A stretch of DNA of 64,000 bases from NCBI GenBank assembly GCA_016713175.1, contig JADJPQ010000013.1:124001-188000 (forward strand), read 5' to 3'. The position numbers and the translations under genes are program-made. The stretch is from Planctomycetota bacterium (GTDB taxonomy: Bacteria > Planctomycetota > UBA1135 > UBA2386). Within the stretch, counting starts at the first letter, position 1. Each line of letters begins with the position of its first letter. The notes beneath the pieces were generated by a model. The model did not search any database, was not told the DNA's origin, and saw only the letters and a program-made list of their open reading frames with translations. Of this stretch, positions 16,101-26,479 are shown piece after piece.

Positions 16101-18236
16101 ATGGGTGCCAAGCTTCTTGTCGTCGTCGCTGCCGTTGTCGCCGAGGTCGTGGCCCAGGACGGGCCACCGCCGATTCCCACCGAACTGCGCGCGCGGTTCG
16201 GATTCACCGGGCCGCACATCGTCAAGATCGGCGATGGCATCCACAGCCTGACACTCGCCGACCACGACGGCGACGGTCGCAAGGAGATCCTGGTGACCGA
16301 TCCCCGGCGGGCGCGGTTGATGACGCTGCGCTGGCGCGATGGCGCCTTCGCCCAGGAGCCGGTGTCGACCGATGGCCAGATCGCGGGTTTCGCGGTCGGC
16401 GACGTCCACGGTGACGGCAAGCCGGACCTCTTGCTGGTCGACGCGCGCGGCCGACTGATCGTTCGTCCGGGCGGCGATGGCAAGGCGGTCGAACCGATCG
16501 ACCTCGGCCTCGGCGGTCGCGGCGTGCCGATCCTGCCGGCGGATCTCGATGGCGACAAGACGACGGACCTGGTCGCGTTCGCGCGCACCGGCATCCGCTG
16601 GATCACCGACATCGCCGGCAAGGCCAACCTGTCGGCGATCGAGCCGCTCGACGAGAACGCCCACAGCCTGCTGGTCGAGGACCTGGACGGCGACCGCCAG
16701 ACCGACCTCGCGCTGATCGCACCGGGCCCCAGCATGAACCTGCGCTTCCGCCGCGGCCACGGCGACGGCACCTTCGGCCCCTGGCGGATCTGCGACACGC
16801 CCGAACTGCAGCATCTGATCGCGATGACCGCCGCCGATGGACAGCGCGCGCTGGTGACGATCGAAGGGCCGCAGCGGCGAATCGCGCAATCCCGGTTTGC
16901 CGCCGCCGCGACGCAGCCGGCGCTCGAATGGTGGGCCCTGGGCGACAACCAGCCGACCGGCCGCACCGGCCTGCCGTTCGTGCTGACCGATGTCGACGGC
17001 GATGGCGATCAGGATCTGGTGTTGGCGCAACCCGAACGCGCGCGCCTGCTGTTGTTCCTCGCCGGCAACGGCACGTTCGCGATGCGCGCCGTGCCGACGC
17101 TGGCCGGGATCGGCTGTCTGGCGGCCGGTGACGTCGACGGTGATGGCAAGATCGATCTGGTGATGGCGAGCCCGGAGGAAGACGCGCTGGCGTGGAAGTC
17201 CGGCGCGGCGGCACTCGATGCGTTCCCCGAACGGCTGCAGTGCGCCGACAAGCCGGTGGCCTGTGCCGTCGATCCGGAAGGTGGGGTATTGGTGCTCGCC
17301 CGGACCGAGAAGCGCGATGCCCACGTTGCCCGCGTGCGACCCGGCCAGGAGGCGCAGAAACTCCTCGACCTCGGGCGACTGCCTGCCGATCCGATGCGGA
17401 TGTTGGTGGCTGATCTCGGCGATGCCGAGGGGCGCGAACTGGCATTCGTGGTCCCCGGCGAAGGCCTGCGGATCGTGTCGTTGCAGCCAGCAGCCGCGGC
17501 GGCCCCCGCGGCGGCCGGCAAAGGCAAGAGCGCCGGTGACATCGCGGGTTTCACCAAGAAGATCGAGGACGGCGCGCTGGTGTTGGCGCAGCACGAAGGA
17601 CAGCCGGCGCTGCTGGTCGCCCGCGATCGGTTCCTGCGGCTGTTCCGCAGCGATGCGCAGGGTCAGCCGCGCGTGCTGGCCCAGGACAACGGTCCCGAAG
17701 GCACTGCCGAGCTGACGCTGGCGACGATCATGCAGAGCGGCGACCGGCTGTACTTCGACAAGAAGAACAACAAGCTGATCCGCACGCGCCGCGATGCTCC
17801 GGCCGTGGCGACCGAACTGCCGCCGATGGAGTTCTCGCACCTGCTGACGACCGGCGACGCGGCGCTGCTGCTGGGCGTCCGCGGGGTACTGCGCGTACCG
17901 TTCCGCGATGGTGTGGCGTTGCAACGCCTGGCACTGCACGAACCACCGACGCTGAAGACCCGCTACTGGCACGGCATGGCCGGCGACCTCGACCACGACG
18001 GGCTCGACGATCTGGCGCTGATCGACGGCAACCTGCCCGGCGTGCAGATCCTGGCCGGTGGCAAGAACGAACTGCAGCGAGCGTTGGCGATGCCGACGTT
18101 CGAGGCCCCGGCGAGCGATGGTGAGACCAGTCGCGAACCGCGCGAGATCGACATCGCCGACGTCGACGGCGATGGTCGCGCCGACCTCGTGCTGATCGCC
18201 CACGACCGCATCCTGATCTATCCGCAAGAGAAGTGA
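16101..18236 (+). CDS. Secreted FG-GAP/VCBS-repeat beta-propeller protein
   Basis: 711 residues with a signal peptide (AKLLVVVAAVVAEVVAQ). Calcium-loop repeats of the FG-GAP/VCBS type recur through the chain: DHDGDGRKEILV, DVHGDGKPDLLL, DLDGDKTTDLVA, DLDGDRQTDLAL, DVDGDGDQDLVL, DVDGDGKIDLVM, DLDHDGLDDLAL and DVDGDGRADLVL. This predicts a beta-propeller with bound calcium, probably a surface-binding or scaffold protein. A Lys-rich insertion with an Ala-rich stretch (around residue 470) separates two repeat blocks. The next gene starts two bases after its stop, so the two almost certainly form an operon. No enzymatic domain is seen. Confidence 0.88.
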   Translation: MGAKLLVVVAAVVAEVVAQDGPPPIPTELRARFGFTGPHIVKIGDGIHSLTLADHDGDGRKEILVTDPRRARLMTLRWRDGAFAQEPVSTDGQIAGFAVGDVHGDGKPDLLLVDARGRLIVRPGGDGKAVEPIDLGLGGRGVPILPADLDGDKTTDLVAFARTGIRWITDIAGKANLSAIEPLDENAHSLLVEDLDGDRQTDLALIAPGPSMNLRFRRGHGDGTFGPWRICDTPELQHLIAMTAADGQRALVTIEGPQRRIAQSRFAAAATQPALEWWALGDNQPTGRTGLPFVLTDVDGDGDQDLVLAQPERARLLLFLAGNGTFAMRAVPTLAGIGCLAAGDVDGDGKIDLVMASPEEDALAWKSGAAALDAFPERLQCADKPVACAVDPEGGVLVLARTEKRDAHVARVRPGQEAQKLLDLGRLPADPMRMLVADLGDAEGRELAFVVPGEGLRIVSLQPAAAAAPAAAGKGKSAGDIAGFTKKIEDGALVLAQHEGQPALLVARDRFLRLFRSDAQGQPRVLAQDNGPEGTAELTLATIMQSGDRLYFDKKNNKLIRTRRDAPAVATELPPMEFSHLLTTGDAALLLGVRGVLRVPFRDGVALQRLALHEPPTLKTRYWHGMAGDLDHDGLDDLALIDGNLPGVQILAGGKNELQRALAMPTFEAPASDGETSREPREIDIADVDGDGRADLVLIAHDRILIYPQEK

Positions 18237-18237
18237 C

Positions 18238-19983
18238 ATGAAGAGCATCCACCGTCGATTCCTCGTCGCCGCCGCGCTGGCCGCGACCCTTGCCGCGCAG
18301 GACGCCGGTTCGCCGCAGCGCTTCCTGCCCAAGGACTGCGTCGCCGTCGCCCGTATCGCCGGCCCCGGCGCCTGGTCGTCGGCGTTCGCCAAGACGCAGA
18401 TCAAGAAGCTGTTGCAGGGGCCGACGCTGAATCCTTACCTCGGCCAGTTGGCCGGCGGTTTCGACGCGATGATCGAATCGATGCGGCGCAAGGGCGACGT
18501 CGACGCCGATCTGATCGAAGGCCTGCTGACCGAATGGGCTGGCGAACTGACGCTCGGACTGTGGATCGATTGGCACTCCGTGCCGACGGCGATCGAGAAC
18601 CAGGAAATGCCGAAGTTCGGCGTCGTGCTCGCATTCGGCGGCGACGGCAAGTTCGACATGAAGGGGCTTGTCGAGACCGTCACCGAAGCGACCGAGCGAC
18701 GGGGGCGTCTGACCGATTCCGTGGTCGGCAACCACACGCTGCGCGTGCAGACAACTCCGGCCGGCTTCGCCCAGAGCATGCCTGTGATGATCGACGGCGC
18801 GGCGATCATGTTGATCGCCAGCGACATCGACGAGTTCGCCAGCAAGGTCCTTGGCGGCGGCGAGCCTTCGGCGCTGACCGGCAGGATCGGCGCCGGCTCG
18901 TTCGGACTCGCCATCGATTGCGCTGGCGCCATCAGCAGCCTGCAGCCGATCCTGGAAGAACAACTGGGCGGTCAGGCGCCTCCCGGGATGATCGCGGCGA
19001 TGATGTCCAGTTTCGGCCTCGGCTGCCTCGGCGAAGTCGCACTGACGATCGGCGCCGACGACAAGCACGTCGCCGTCGACTTCGATCTGGGCCTGGCTGG
19101 CCCGGCGTCCGGCCTGATGAAGATGATGCTGGTACCGGGCACCGGCCTGCCGAAACTCGCGAGCTGGCGCCCCGCAGCCACCCCCACGTTCGCGGCGATG
19201 CGCCTCGATGCGATGGCGCTGTACGACACCATCGTCAGCGTCTGGGACGGCATGAGCGACATGCTGCCGATGTCGCGCGCCGACGGCGAAGCGGCGTTCG
19301 CCGAGGCCACGAAGATCCGCCTGAAGGAGGACCTGTTCGAACAGTTCGGCGGCGAGGTGCTCATGGTGCAGGACGCCGAGGCGCAGGATGCCGCCATCGC
19401 CGACGATCCGGAGGACCCCGCCGCCGCGTTCGGCGGTATCTGCATCGCGCTGAGCCTGCGCGATGGCAGGCAGTTCGATGCCAACATCGAGAAGCTGGTC
19501 CGCTCCCGCGGCCTGCACTCCGGACGCAAGAGCGAGGACTACCAGGGCGTCAAGGTGCACAAGCTCAACGTCGCTGGCCTGTTCGCCTTCGAGTACGCGA
19601 TCACCGAGGACGCGGTGGTGCTGGCGCTCGATGAAGACGCCGCCCGCGGGCTGCTGCGCGGCGTGCTCGATGAACGCGCGGCGCGTCTGGCGGGCAAGCC
19701 GGCGCCCGAACTGCCGGCGGCAATCGCAGAGCGGCTGGCGGCCATGCCGCCGGGTTGGAACAGCATCCAGTCACAGGCCTTCATGTCGTCGGTAGGCACT
19801 TCCGCGGTGACCCCGATCCTGCAGAACCTGGCCGATCAGGGCGCGATCGACGAACACGTCGTCGAGCTGGTGCAGTCGATCCTGCGCGGCATCACCGCCG
19901 AGCTTCGGCAACTGGGCATCGAGCACACGGTCAACACCTCGGTCACGACCGCGACCGGCTTGCACTCGCGCACGCGCTGGTGA
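18238..19983 (+). CDS. Secreted DUF3352-like protein of unknown function
   Basis: 581 residues with a clear signal peptide (RRFLVAAALAATLAAQ). The body begins with FLPKDCVAVARIAG and alternates helical and beta segments, with repeated patterns such as GLWIDWHSVP, MLIASDIDEFASKVLGG, GSFGLAIDCAGAISSL and EDAVVLALDEDAARGLL. This layout resembles the DUF3352-type proteins found in planctomycetes and cyanobacteria, but that match is from memory and is tentative. It starts one base after the FG-GAP gene and should be cotranslated with it. No catalytic motif was recognised. Its stop codon lies in a palindrome shared with the convergent selenoprotein gene. Confidence 0.7.
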   Translation: MKSIHRRFLVAAALAATLAAQDAGSPQRFLPKDCVAVARIAGPGAWSSAFAKTQIKKLLQGPTLNPYLGQLAGGFDAMIESMRRKGDVDADLIEGLLTEWAGELTLGLWIDWHSVPTAIENQEMPKFGVVLAFGGDGKFDMKGLVETVTEATERRGRLTDSVVGNHTLRVQTTPAGFAQSMPVMIDGAAIMLIASDIDEFASKVLGGGEPSALTGRIGAGSFGLAIDCAGAISSLQPILEEQLGGQAPPGMIAAMMSSFGLGCLGEVALTIGADDKHVAVDFDLGLAGPASGLMKMMLVPGTGLPKLASWRPAATPTFAAMRLDAMALYDTIVSVWDGMSDMLPMSRADGEAAFAEATKIRLKEDLFEQFGGEVLMVQDAEAQDAAIADDPEDPAAAFGGICIALSLRDGRQFDANIEKLVRSRGLHSGRKSEDYQGVKVHKLNVAGLFAFEYAITEDAVVLALDEDAARGLLRGVLDERAARLAGKPAPELPAAIAERLAAMPPGWNSIQSQAFMSSVGTSAVTPILQNLADQGAIDEHVVELVQSILRGITAELRQLGIEHTVNTSVTTATGLHSRTRW

Positions 19984-19997
19984 GCGCGGCGCGCTCA
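19981..19997. terminator. Palindrome containing both stop codons of a convergent gene pair
   Basis: TGAGCGC (19981-19987), loop GGC, and GCGCTCA (19991-19997) form a perfect 7-bp inverted repeat. The left arm begins with the TGA of the DUF3352-like gene and the right arm contains the reverse-strand TGA of the thioredoxin-like gene. It could act as a bidirectional terminator, but it lacks a T-tract. Confidence 0.4.
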
Positions 19998-21020
19998 GCG
20001 CGCGCGCAAGGGCACCGACGCCACACCCCCCACCGTCCGGCCACCTTCGCCACCCGCGGTCATCGGCGCCAGGCCCAGGAACGGATCCAGCAACGGCACG
20101 TGCAGAATCCGGTCGAACAGTTCGTCGCGCAGCTCGTGCGGCGTGACCGGAGCGCGCTCGTGCAGCAGCAACTGCGCGGCCAGGAAGCGTTCGGCGCGGT
20201 TGAACGCGGTGTCGGCGGCGACGACGTCCGCTGCGTCCGGCACACCGGCGGCGACGCGCAATGGTTGTTCGACGGCGCGCTTGCTGACATCGGGTACGGC
20301 CGCGCTCGCGGGCGGCATGCCCGCCGCTCGACGCAACGGATCCTCCACCAGGGACTTCGAGAGGTCCGAGAACTGCCGCGCCGCAGGTGTGGATACCGAA
20401 CGTGTCGGGGCCGTCGGTGACGCCGCCGCCACCCGCCGCAACAACGATTCCCGCGCCAACCGTCGCGCATCCGGACCACGACCAGCGTTGGTCTGGCCGT
20501 GCGCCTGCAGCGCCGCCGACGCCGATGCCAGCAGTTCGCTCGCGTCGACCAGGCCGGGAAGCACGCCGAATGCCTCCCCGTCGGCGAAGCAGAACCAGGT
20601 CGCGATGTTGCCGACCAGCGTCCGCTGCAACACCGTGCCGCCGCCGAAGTCGATGGTGATCTTCGGCACGTCGCGCACGCTCTCCCAGGCGCACTCGAAG
20701 CCTTCGTTCAGCAAGTTCGCCACCTGCGGTTGCGAGAAGAGCACGCTCCTCGCGATGCGCGCGTTGGTTCAACAGAACTCCTCATCGAGGCGGCCGAGCA
20801 GCTGGAACAGCAGCACCGGCTTGCCACTCCGGGTCGCGGCCGCGCGCGCCGCGGCGAAGTCGCCGTGCCAACGGACCAGACCGGGCTCGACCCGTTCGGG
20901 ATCGGCGGTAGTGACGACCAGCGCGGCCGGAGCGATCTGCGGGCTCGACCGGGGCGGCGCCTTGATGCCCGACAACAGCGCGACACCGGTGAGGGAAAGA
21001 ACGATCGGGATCAGGTTCAT
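19995..21020 (-). CDS. Predicted selenoprotein: thioredoxin-like protein with Cys-Sec motif encoded through an in-frame TGA
   Basis: Read through the TGA at 20769-20771, the frame gives 341 residues. An N-terminal hydrophobic segment (LIPIVLSLTGVALLSG) anchors or exports the protein. Then comes a thioredoxin-like strand-helix (RSGKPVLLFQLLG, RLDEEFC), Sec84 directly after Cys83, TNARIARSVLFSQPQVANLL, and a conserved-looking core (VPKITIDFGGG, TLVGNIATWF). The TGA sits where thioredoxin-fold proteins place the redox Cys. The frame after it stays open for 257 codons with coherent protein sequence, which argues against a simple pseudogene. A SECIS-like hairpin lies at the correct distance. The C-terminal half is low-complexity and Ala/Pro-rich. 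A GAGG precedes the ATG, and a sigma-54 promoter match lies just upstream. No sel genes are in the window, so Sec insertion is an inference. Confidence 0.7.
20732..20753 (-). promoter_or_regulatory. Candidate bacterial SECIS element
   Basis: The hairpin begins 16 nucleotides after the UGA on the minus strand. The lower stem is GCGAG paired with CUCGC (5 bp). The upper stem is GAG paired with CUC. The apical loop is CGUG, and a UU bulge lies on the 3' side. The loop begins 24 nucleotides after the UGA and has a G among its first two bases. Both points agree with published descriptions of bacterial SECIS elements (loop roughly 16-37 nucleotides from the UGA). Confidence 0.6.
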
Positions 21021-21040
21021 GATTGGCCTCGGACCGACGG

Positions 21041-21060
21041 GGAGCAACGCGCGTGCCAAT
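21041..21060 (-). promoter_or_regulatory. Sigma-54 (-24/-12) promoter match in front of the selenoprotein gene
   Basis: The minus strand reads TTGGCACGCGCGTTGCT. The invariant GG (21057-21056) and GC (21045-21044) are separated by exactly 10 bases. It matches YTGGCACG-N4-TTGCW at all but one loosely conserved base. Transcription would begin near 21032, leaving a short leader that contains GAGG before the ATG at 21020. Confidence 0.7.
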
Positions 21061-21209
21061 CGCCGTTCGTCATGCCACCGGGCTTCCAGTCACTCGAACC
21101 CGTATCCGATCCGATACCCCGCCAACCCGAACGGATACGCGTCTGCGCTCACCCACGTCACGATCGGACCGCAAACCGGGGCACGTGACCAGGTGGCCCT
21201 GCGGCAAGT

Positions 21210-21229
21210 CCACCTTGCCAGCAAGGTGG
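21210..21229. promoter_or_regulatory. 20-bp perfect palindrome, candidate activator (enhancer) site
   Basis: CCACCTTGC, then CA, then GCAAGGTGG form 9-bp perfect arms with a two-base spacer. The site lies about 190 bp upstream of the predicted sigma-54 start of the selenoprotein gene, the usual range for NtrC-type enhancers, and about 50 bases after the activator gene's stop. A terminator hairpin is the alternative, but there is no T-tract. GACCAGGT occurs on either side of it (21187 and 21235). Confidence 0.5.
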
Positions 21230-21278
21230 CCCGCGACCAGGTCCACCGTGACACGCCGTTGAGGGTCGGAGTCCGAGT

Positions 21279-22606
<1,328 letters not shown>

Positions 22607-22610
<4 letters not shown>

Positions 22611-24286
22611 GTTGCCCCCGGAATCCGCACCGTGACGACGCCGCCGTCGTCGTTGTGCGCCGTGATCGTCCCGCCGTGCAGCCGGACGATCCGCGCCGCG
22701 ATCGCCAGTCCCAGGCCCACGCCCGCATTCTTCACGCCAGCCGTTTCGCCCTGCACGAACGGCTCGAACGGCCGCTCGGTGGCAAACCCGGGACCGCGAT
22801 CGCGCACGACGATCTCGCCGGCAGCCACGGTCGCGGTGATTTCGCCGCCATCCAGCGAAAACTTGGCCGCGTTGTCGAGCAGATTGGCCACCACCACCGT
22901 CAGCAGCGCCGCATCGCCGCGCGCCTGACCGCTGCCTGAGACCGACACGCGCAGGCGACGCGCCAGCAACGCCACGGCCATCGGCGCGGCGGCACCGTCG
23001 ACGATCGCGCGCAAGTCGCAGGCAACCGGCGCCAGGGTCGCCGCCCCCGCCTCCAACCGGGCCAGCAGCAGCGTGTCACGCACGATCCGTTCGAGTCGAA
23101 CGACATCACCGGCCATCCGGCCGATCGCCGTCTGTTGCGCCGGCGCCAGCTCGCCGAGCACACCTTCCTGCAGGTTGGCCAGCGACAGCCGCATCGACGT
23201 CAACGGTGTCCGCAGTTCGTGCGACACGGTCGCCACGAAGTCCGACTTTGCCTGGTCGAGCTGCTGCAGCGCCGCCGCCATCGCGTCGAACGCCGCGCCG
23301 AGTTCGCCGATCTCGTCGCGGCGGTGCAGCCGCACGCGCGCCGTCAGATCGCCGTTCGTCATCGCCTGCGCCGCTCGTGTCACCGCTGCGATCGGCCGCC
23401 GGATGAACGCCGCGGCTGCGATCGCCGCGACCAGCGCGAAAACCGCCGCCAGACCGGTCCACTGCCACGCCCGTTGCCGCGCCAGCGCCGCTTGCGCGAC
23501 GATCGCCGCGCTGTCGGCGGCCACCTCGAAGCGCCAGCCCAGATCGGCCACCGGTTCCGCGTGCCCGGCGCGCTCTCCGGGCAACTCCGGCCCGACCGAC
23601 GCGATGGCGAACCCGCCGAAGTCGAGGAGTCGCAACCGCAGGTCCGCGCCCAGCGCCTGCAGCTCGGTGACCAGATCGCGCAGATCGAGATAGGCCAGCA
23701 GCACGCCGCCGGTCGCTTCCCCGACACGGACTGGCGCCGAGACCGGCACCGTCGTGATGTCGAGGAACTGCTCGGCGCGCGCACCGACGAACGGCTGGCC
23801 GGTCGTCAGCGGCATCGTCACTGCGGGTTCCCGTTCGTTCCCGCGGAACGCCTGCTGGGTCAGCTGGTTCGCCGTCAACTGCGCCTGCTGCAGCAACTGC
23901 GAATTGCGGTTCATGCGGCTGCGCGGCCCGGCGTCGTTGTCGAAGTACTCGAGCGACAGGAACAGGTCCGGCGGCTCGAGCTGACTGTCGAGCTGATCGG
24001 CCAATTGCTGTTCGCCGAGGCCATCCTTGCCGGCCCGCTGCGTCCGTTCTCCCAGCAGGCGCGCGAGCACCGTCAGCTTGTCGCGGCCACGCGCGATGAA
24101 CCGGCCGATGATGCCGGCCCCGAGCCTGGCGGTGCCCTGCATGCGCGCCGCCGCGGTGGCCCGGGCGTCCTGCTCCATCGCCGACGCACTCCACAACCCC
24201 GCGCCCAGCACCGGCACCACCGCCGCGATCAGCACGATCGCGCACAGGCGCAGCGACAGCGGCACGACGAACGGACGGGGCGGCAC
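22607..24286 (-). CDS. Membrane sensor histidine kinase, partner of the NtrC-type regulator
   Basis: 559 residues from a GTG start. A second GTG seven codons in (24265) may be the real start, because the predicted sigma-54 transcript would begin almost at the first one. TM1 is at about 11-33 and TM2 at about 274-296. They enclose a periplasmic sensor of about 240 residues that resembles a double-Cache-type region (ligand unknown). HAMP follows, then HisKA with phospho-acceptor His356 in ATVSHELRTPL. The ATPase domain has an N box (NLLDNAAKF) and G boxes DRGPGF and GVGLGLAI. The end overlaps the regulator gene by four bases. This cognate pair is complete. Confidence 0.93.
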
Positions 24287-24294
24287 ACCGCCAA

Positions 24295-24316
24295 TCTAGC
24301 AACGCTCATGCCAGGA
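24295..24316 (-). promoter_or_regulatory. Sigma-54 (-24/-12) promoter match in front of the histidine kinase operon
   Basis: The minus strand reads CTGGCATGAGCGTTGCTA. GG (24312-24311) and GC (24300-24299) are separated by exactly 10 bases, with the -24 core TGGCA and the -12 core TTGCT. It predicts transcription near 24287, next to the kinase start codon. It suggests the two-component operon is itself sigma-54 dependent and possibly self-activating. Confidence 0.55.
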
Positions 24317-24327
24317 GCGATGTCCGT

Positions 24328-24864
24328 ATGATCGCGGCGATGCGTTCGTCGCTGTTGTGGTCTTGTGCGGTCGGCTGCTGGTCGGGCTGCGTCACGGCAC
24401 CACCGCAAACCGTCGTCTGCGCGCTCGACGATGATCTGACGAGCCTCGATCCCGAGCTGACACGCGTGGTGGCGATCCGCGAGATCGCCGACACCCGGTG
24501 CAACGCCGCAGCCTGCGAACGGATCACCGACGCCGCGGGCTGGGGTCGGCTGCGGGCCGAAGCAGCGGACGCGATGACCCTGCCCGACGACTGGTGCGAC
24601 TTCAGGCGCGACTGCGTGCTGCTCGTGGCGTTCGGTCCCGGTAGCGGTCGAGCAACGACTCACCCGACGGTCGCCACTGAAGAAGGCGTCGACGTCATCA
24701 CGTTGACCTGCGACCTGGCCGCGCCGGCGGACGATCGGCAGTCACCCGGCGTCGCACTGGTGGTGCCGCGGCGCGATCGTTCGACCGCAGTCGTGCTGCG
24801 GCGGCTCTGCGGCCATGTCCCGGTCGACGAGACGACTCTGCGGGTGTTCGAACCACTGCATTGA
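24328..24864 (+). CDS. Small secreted Cys-containing protein of unknown function
   Basis: 178 residues from the ATG at 24328, with a second ATG four codons in. A hydrophobic leader ends near GCWSGC, which is only a weak lipobox. Three Cys residues in the middle (TRCNAAACERI, DDWCDF, RRDCVLL) suggest disulfides in an exported protein. The tail VALVVPRRDRSTAVVLRRL looks like a beta-strand pair. It is divergent from the histidine kinase operon, whose sigma-54 element lies only a few bases from its start. No family was recognised. Confidence 0.6.
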   Translation: MIAAMRSSLLWSCAVGCWSGCVTAPPQTVVCALDDDLTSLDPELTRVVAIREIADTRCNAAACERITDAAGWGRLRAEAADAMTLPDDWCDFRRDCVLLVAFGPGSGRATTHPTVATEEGVDVITLTCDLAAPADDRQSPGVALVVPRRDRSTAVVLRRLCGHVPVDETTLRVFEPLH

Positions 24865-24883
24865 CACGTCGCGCCGCTCGCGC

Positions 24884-26479
24884 TCAGGGCACCGTCAGTC
24901 TCAGACCCGCGGCAGGCAGTGTGAAGTTGCGGCGAGTGACGGCACCAGCCTGATCGGTGACCGCGAGGATGTACGGGCCAGGCGGCAGTTCAACGGTCTC
25001 GCCAGCGACGCCGGTCACATCGCGCCGGCGGATCAGTACCCCGTCGACACTGGTCACCTCGTACCCGATTCGGCGGCCGCCCACCGCATACTCGATCCGG
25101 AGATCGGCACCGCGGCGAAGATCGAAGCGAACCGCGGTGACGGGGGTCGCGCCAACATCGACGATGACCATGGCGACGCCGTTTCTGCTGCTCGCGAGCA
25201 TGCCGTAGCGACCGGGAAACAACTGGGTCTGCAAGGACTTGCCGTTCTCGGCGCCGAAGTGGAGATGCCTGGCCATCCAGTCTGGGCGGATCCGGTCGAG
25301 CAGGTTCGCTCGCACACTGCCCTGCCCACCGAAGTTGTCGAACTGGAACTCGACGTTCACGACTGGCCGCACGACGATATCCCCGAAGTCGAGATCTGCC
25401 CCGGCCGGCACTACGAACTCGATGTTCGGGGCCTGCAGTTCTTTGGCGCGGATTCCGAGGTCCAGCCGACCTGGCACCAGGTTCTCGAGTTGGACCCGTC
25501 CGTCGTCTCCAGTCGGCTCCCCGCCACTGCTGGACTGCGCGTCCGAGATCGCCACCATGGCCTTGCCGACAGGCTTACCACCCTGATCGACGACTCGGAG
25601 CCTGACCCGCGCCAACTTTTTCTCCAGCACGTCGGGCGGCAGTGTGAAGGTGAGCTCCGCCTGCCCCGACGAGGCGGGTTGCTGGGCGATCAAGACGTTG
25701 CGCAGGAACAGGGCAACGTGCACCGGCTTGCCCGCGGGCAGGGTGAGAACACCGAGAGCCTCCGGTGGCATCGGCTTGATGTCGCGGCCGAAGAGGTGAC
25801 CTCCCGCCCGAAACCGACCGAGACCGCCCTCAATGGCCGACAAGCTCGTAGGCGGTTGATCACCGGGCACAGGCGCGTCGAACGCGATTGCCACAAGGCT
25901 TCGTTGGACGTGGCGCGCGCCAGTCGCCTTGGACTTGCGCCAGGGGCTGCCATCCGGTGCCACTGCGTTGACCGTGAGTACCCACCGCGCCGGCAATTCG
26001 AGATCGACGCGCGAGGTCGGCGCCACGACTTCGATTTCGCGGTCGATCGGCAGTTGATCGTCGATCCGCGACTGCAGGCGGTGGCGGCCAGGTAGCAGCC
26101 CGGCGAAGGCGAAGGTCGCGATCTTGCCGGAGGCGGTGCCGACGTGCTTGTCCTCGCGGAACAACCAGATCGCGCCTGTGTCCACCGGAGTTCCGTCGGC
26201 GCTGCGGACCGTGCCGTAGAGGACCGCGGTCGTTGCCGCCGCCGACAGTTCCGGTTGCCGCGGAGCGGGCGCTGATTTCGGCGCAGGATCGCCGATTGGC
26301 GCATCCGCACGAGCAGCCGCGACCGGCAGCGCCTCGCCCACCGGGCCGTCGGCGCCACGCACGGCGAACGCGGGCTCCGGGTCGATACGCAGCAGCAGCG
26401 CGACCAGCACGACAATCGCGACCGCGAGCAATGCAGCGAGAACCTGCAGCGGACGCAACCACGGGGGATGTGCGTTCAT
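24884..26479 (-). CDS. Membrane-anchored protein with carboxypeptidase-regulatory-like modules (distal tandem copy)
   Basis: 531 residues. An uncleaved N-terminal anchor is likely (PLQVLAALLAVAIVVLVALLL, about 10-30), followed by a Pro/Ala-rich linker. The rest is a series of beta-sandwich modules: GTVRSADGTPVDTG, FAFAGLLPGRHRL, ARVRLRVVDQGGKPVGKAMVAI, GDDGRVQLENLVPGRLDLGIRAKE and ETVELPPGPYILAVTD. It is paralogous along its length to the upstream gene at 26476-28068, which it overlaps by four bases (ATGA). The two therefore come from a tandem duplication and are translationally coupled. A surface structural or binding role is inferred. No catalytic motif is present. Confidence 0.75.
   Translation of the reverse strand: MNAHPPWLRPLQVLAALLAVAIVVLVALLLRIDPEPAFAVRGADGPVGEALPVAAARADAPIGDPAPKSAPAPRQPELSAAATTAVLYGTVRSADGTPVDTGAIWLFREDKHVGTASGKIATFAFAGLLPGRHRLQSRIDDQLPIDREIEVVAPTSRVDLELPARWVLTVNAVAPDGSPWRKSKATGARHVQRSLVAIAFDAPVPGDQPPTSLSAIEGGLGRFRAGGHLFGRDIKPMPPEALGVLTLPAGKPVHVALFLRNVLIAQQPASSGQAELTFTLPPDVLEKKLARVRLRVVDQGGKPVGKAMVAISDAQSSSGGEPTGDDGRVQLENLVPGRLDLGIRAKELQAPNIEFVVPAGADLDFGDIVVRPVVNVEFQFDNFGGQGSVRANLLDRIRPDWMARHLHFGAENGKSLQTQLFPGRYGMLASSRNGVAMVIVDVGATPVTAVRFDLRRGADLRIEYAVGGRRIGYEVTSVDGVLIRRRDVTGVAGETVELPPGPYILAVTDQAGAVTRRNFTLPAAGLRLTVP

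Noticed and set aside
20744..20771. The in-frame TGA as a simple nonsense mutation with a downstream restart
   Set aside because: A restart at the GTG at 20744 would lose the thioredoxin motif and the export signal, and the sequence across the TGA reads as one continuous protein with a SECIS-like hairpin. It is still the main alternative.
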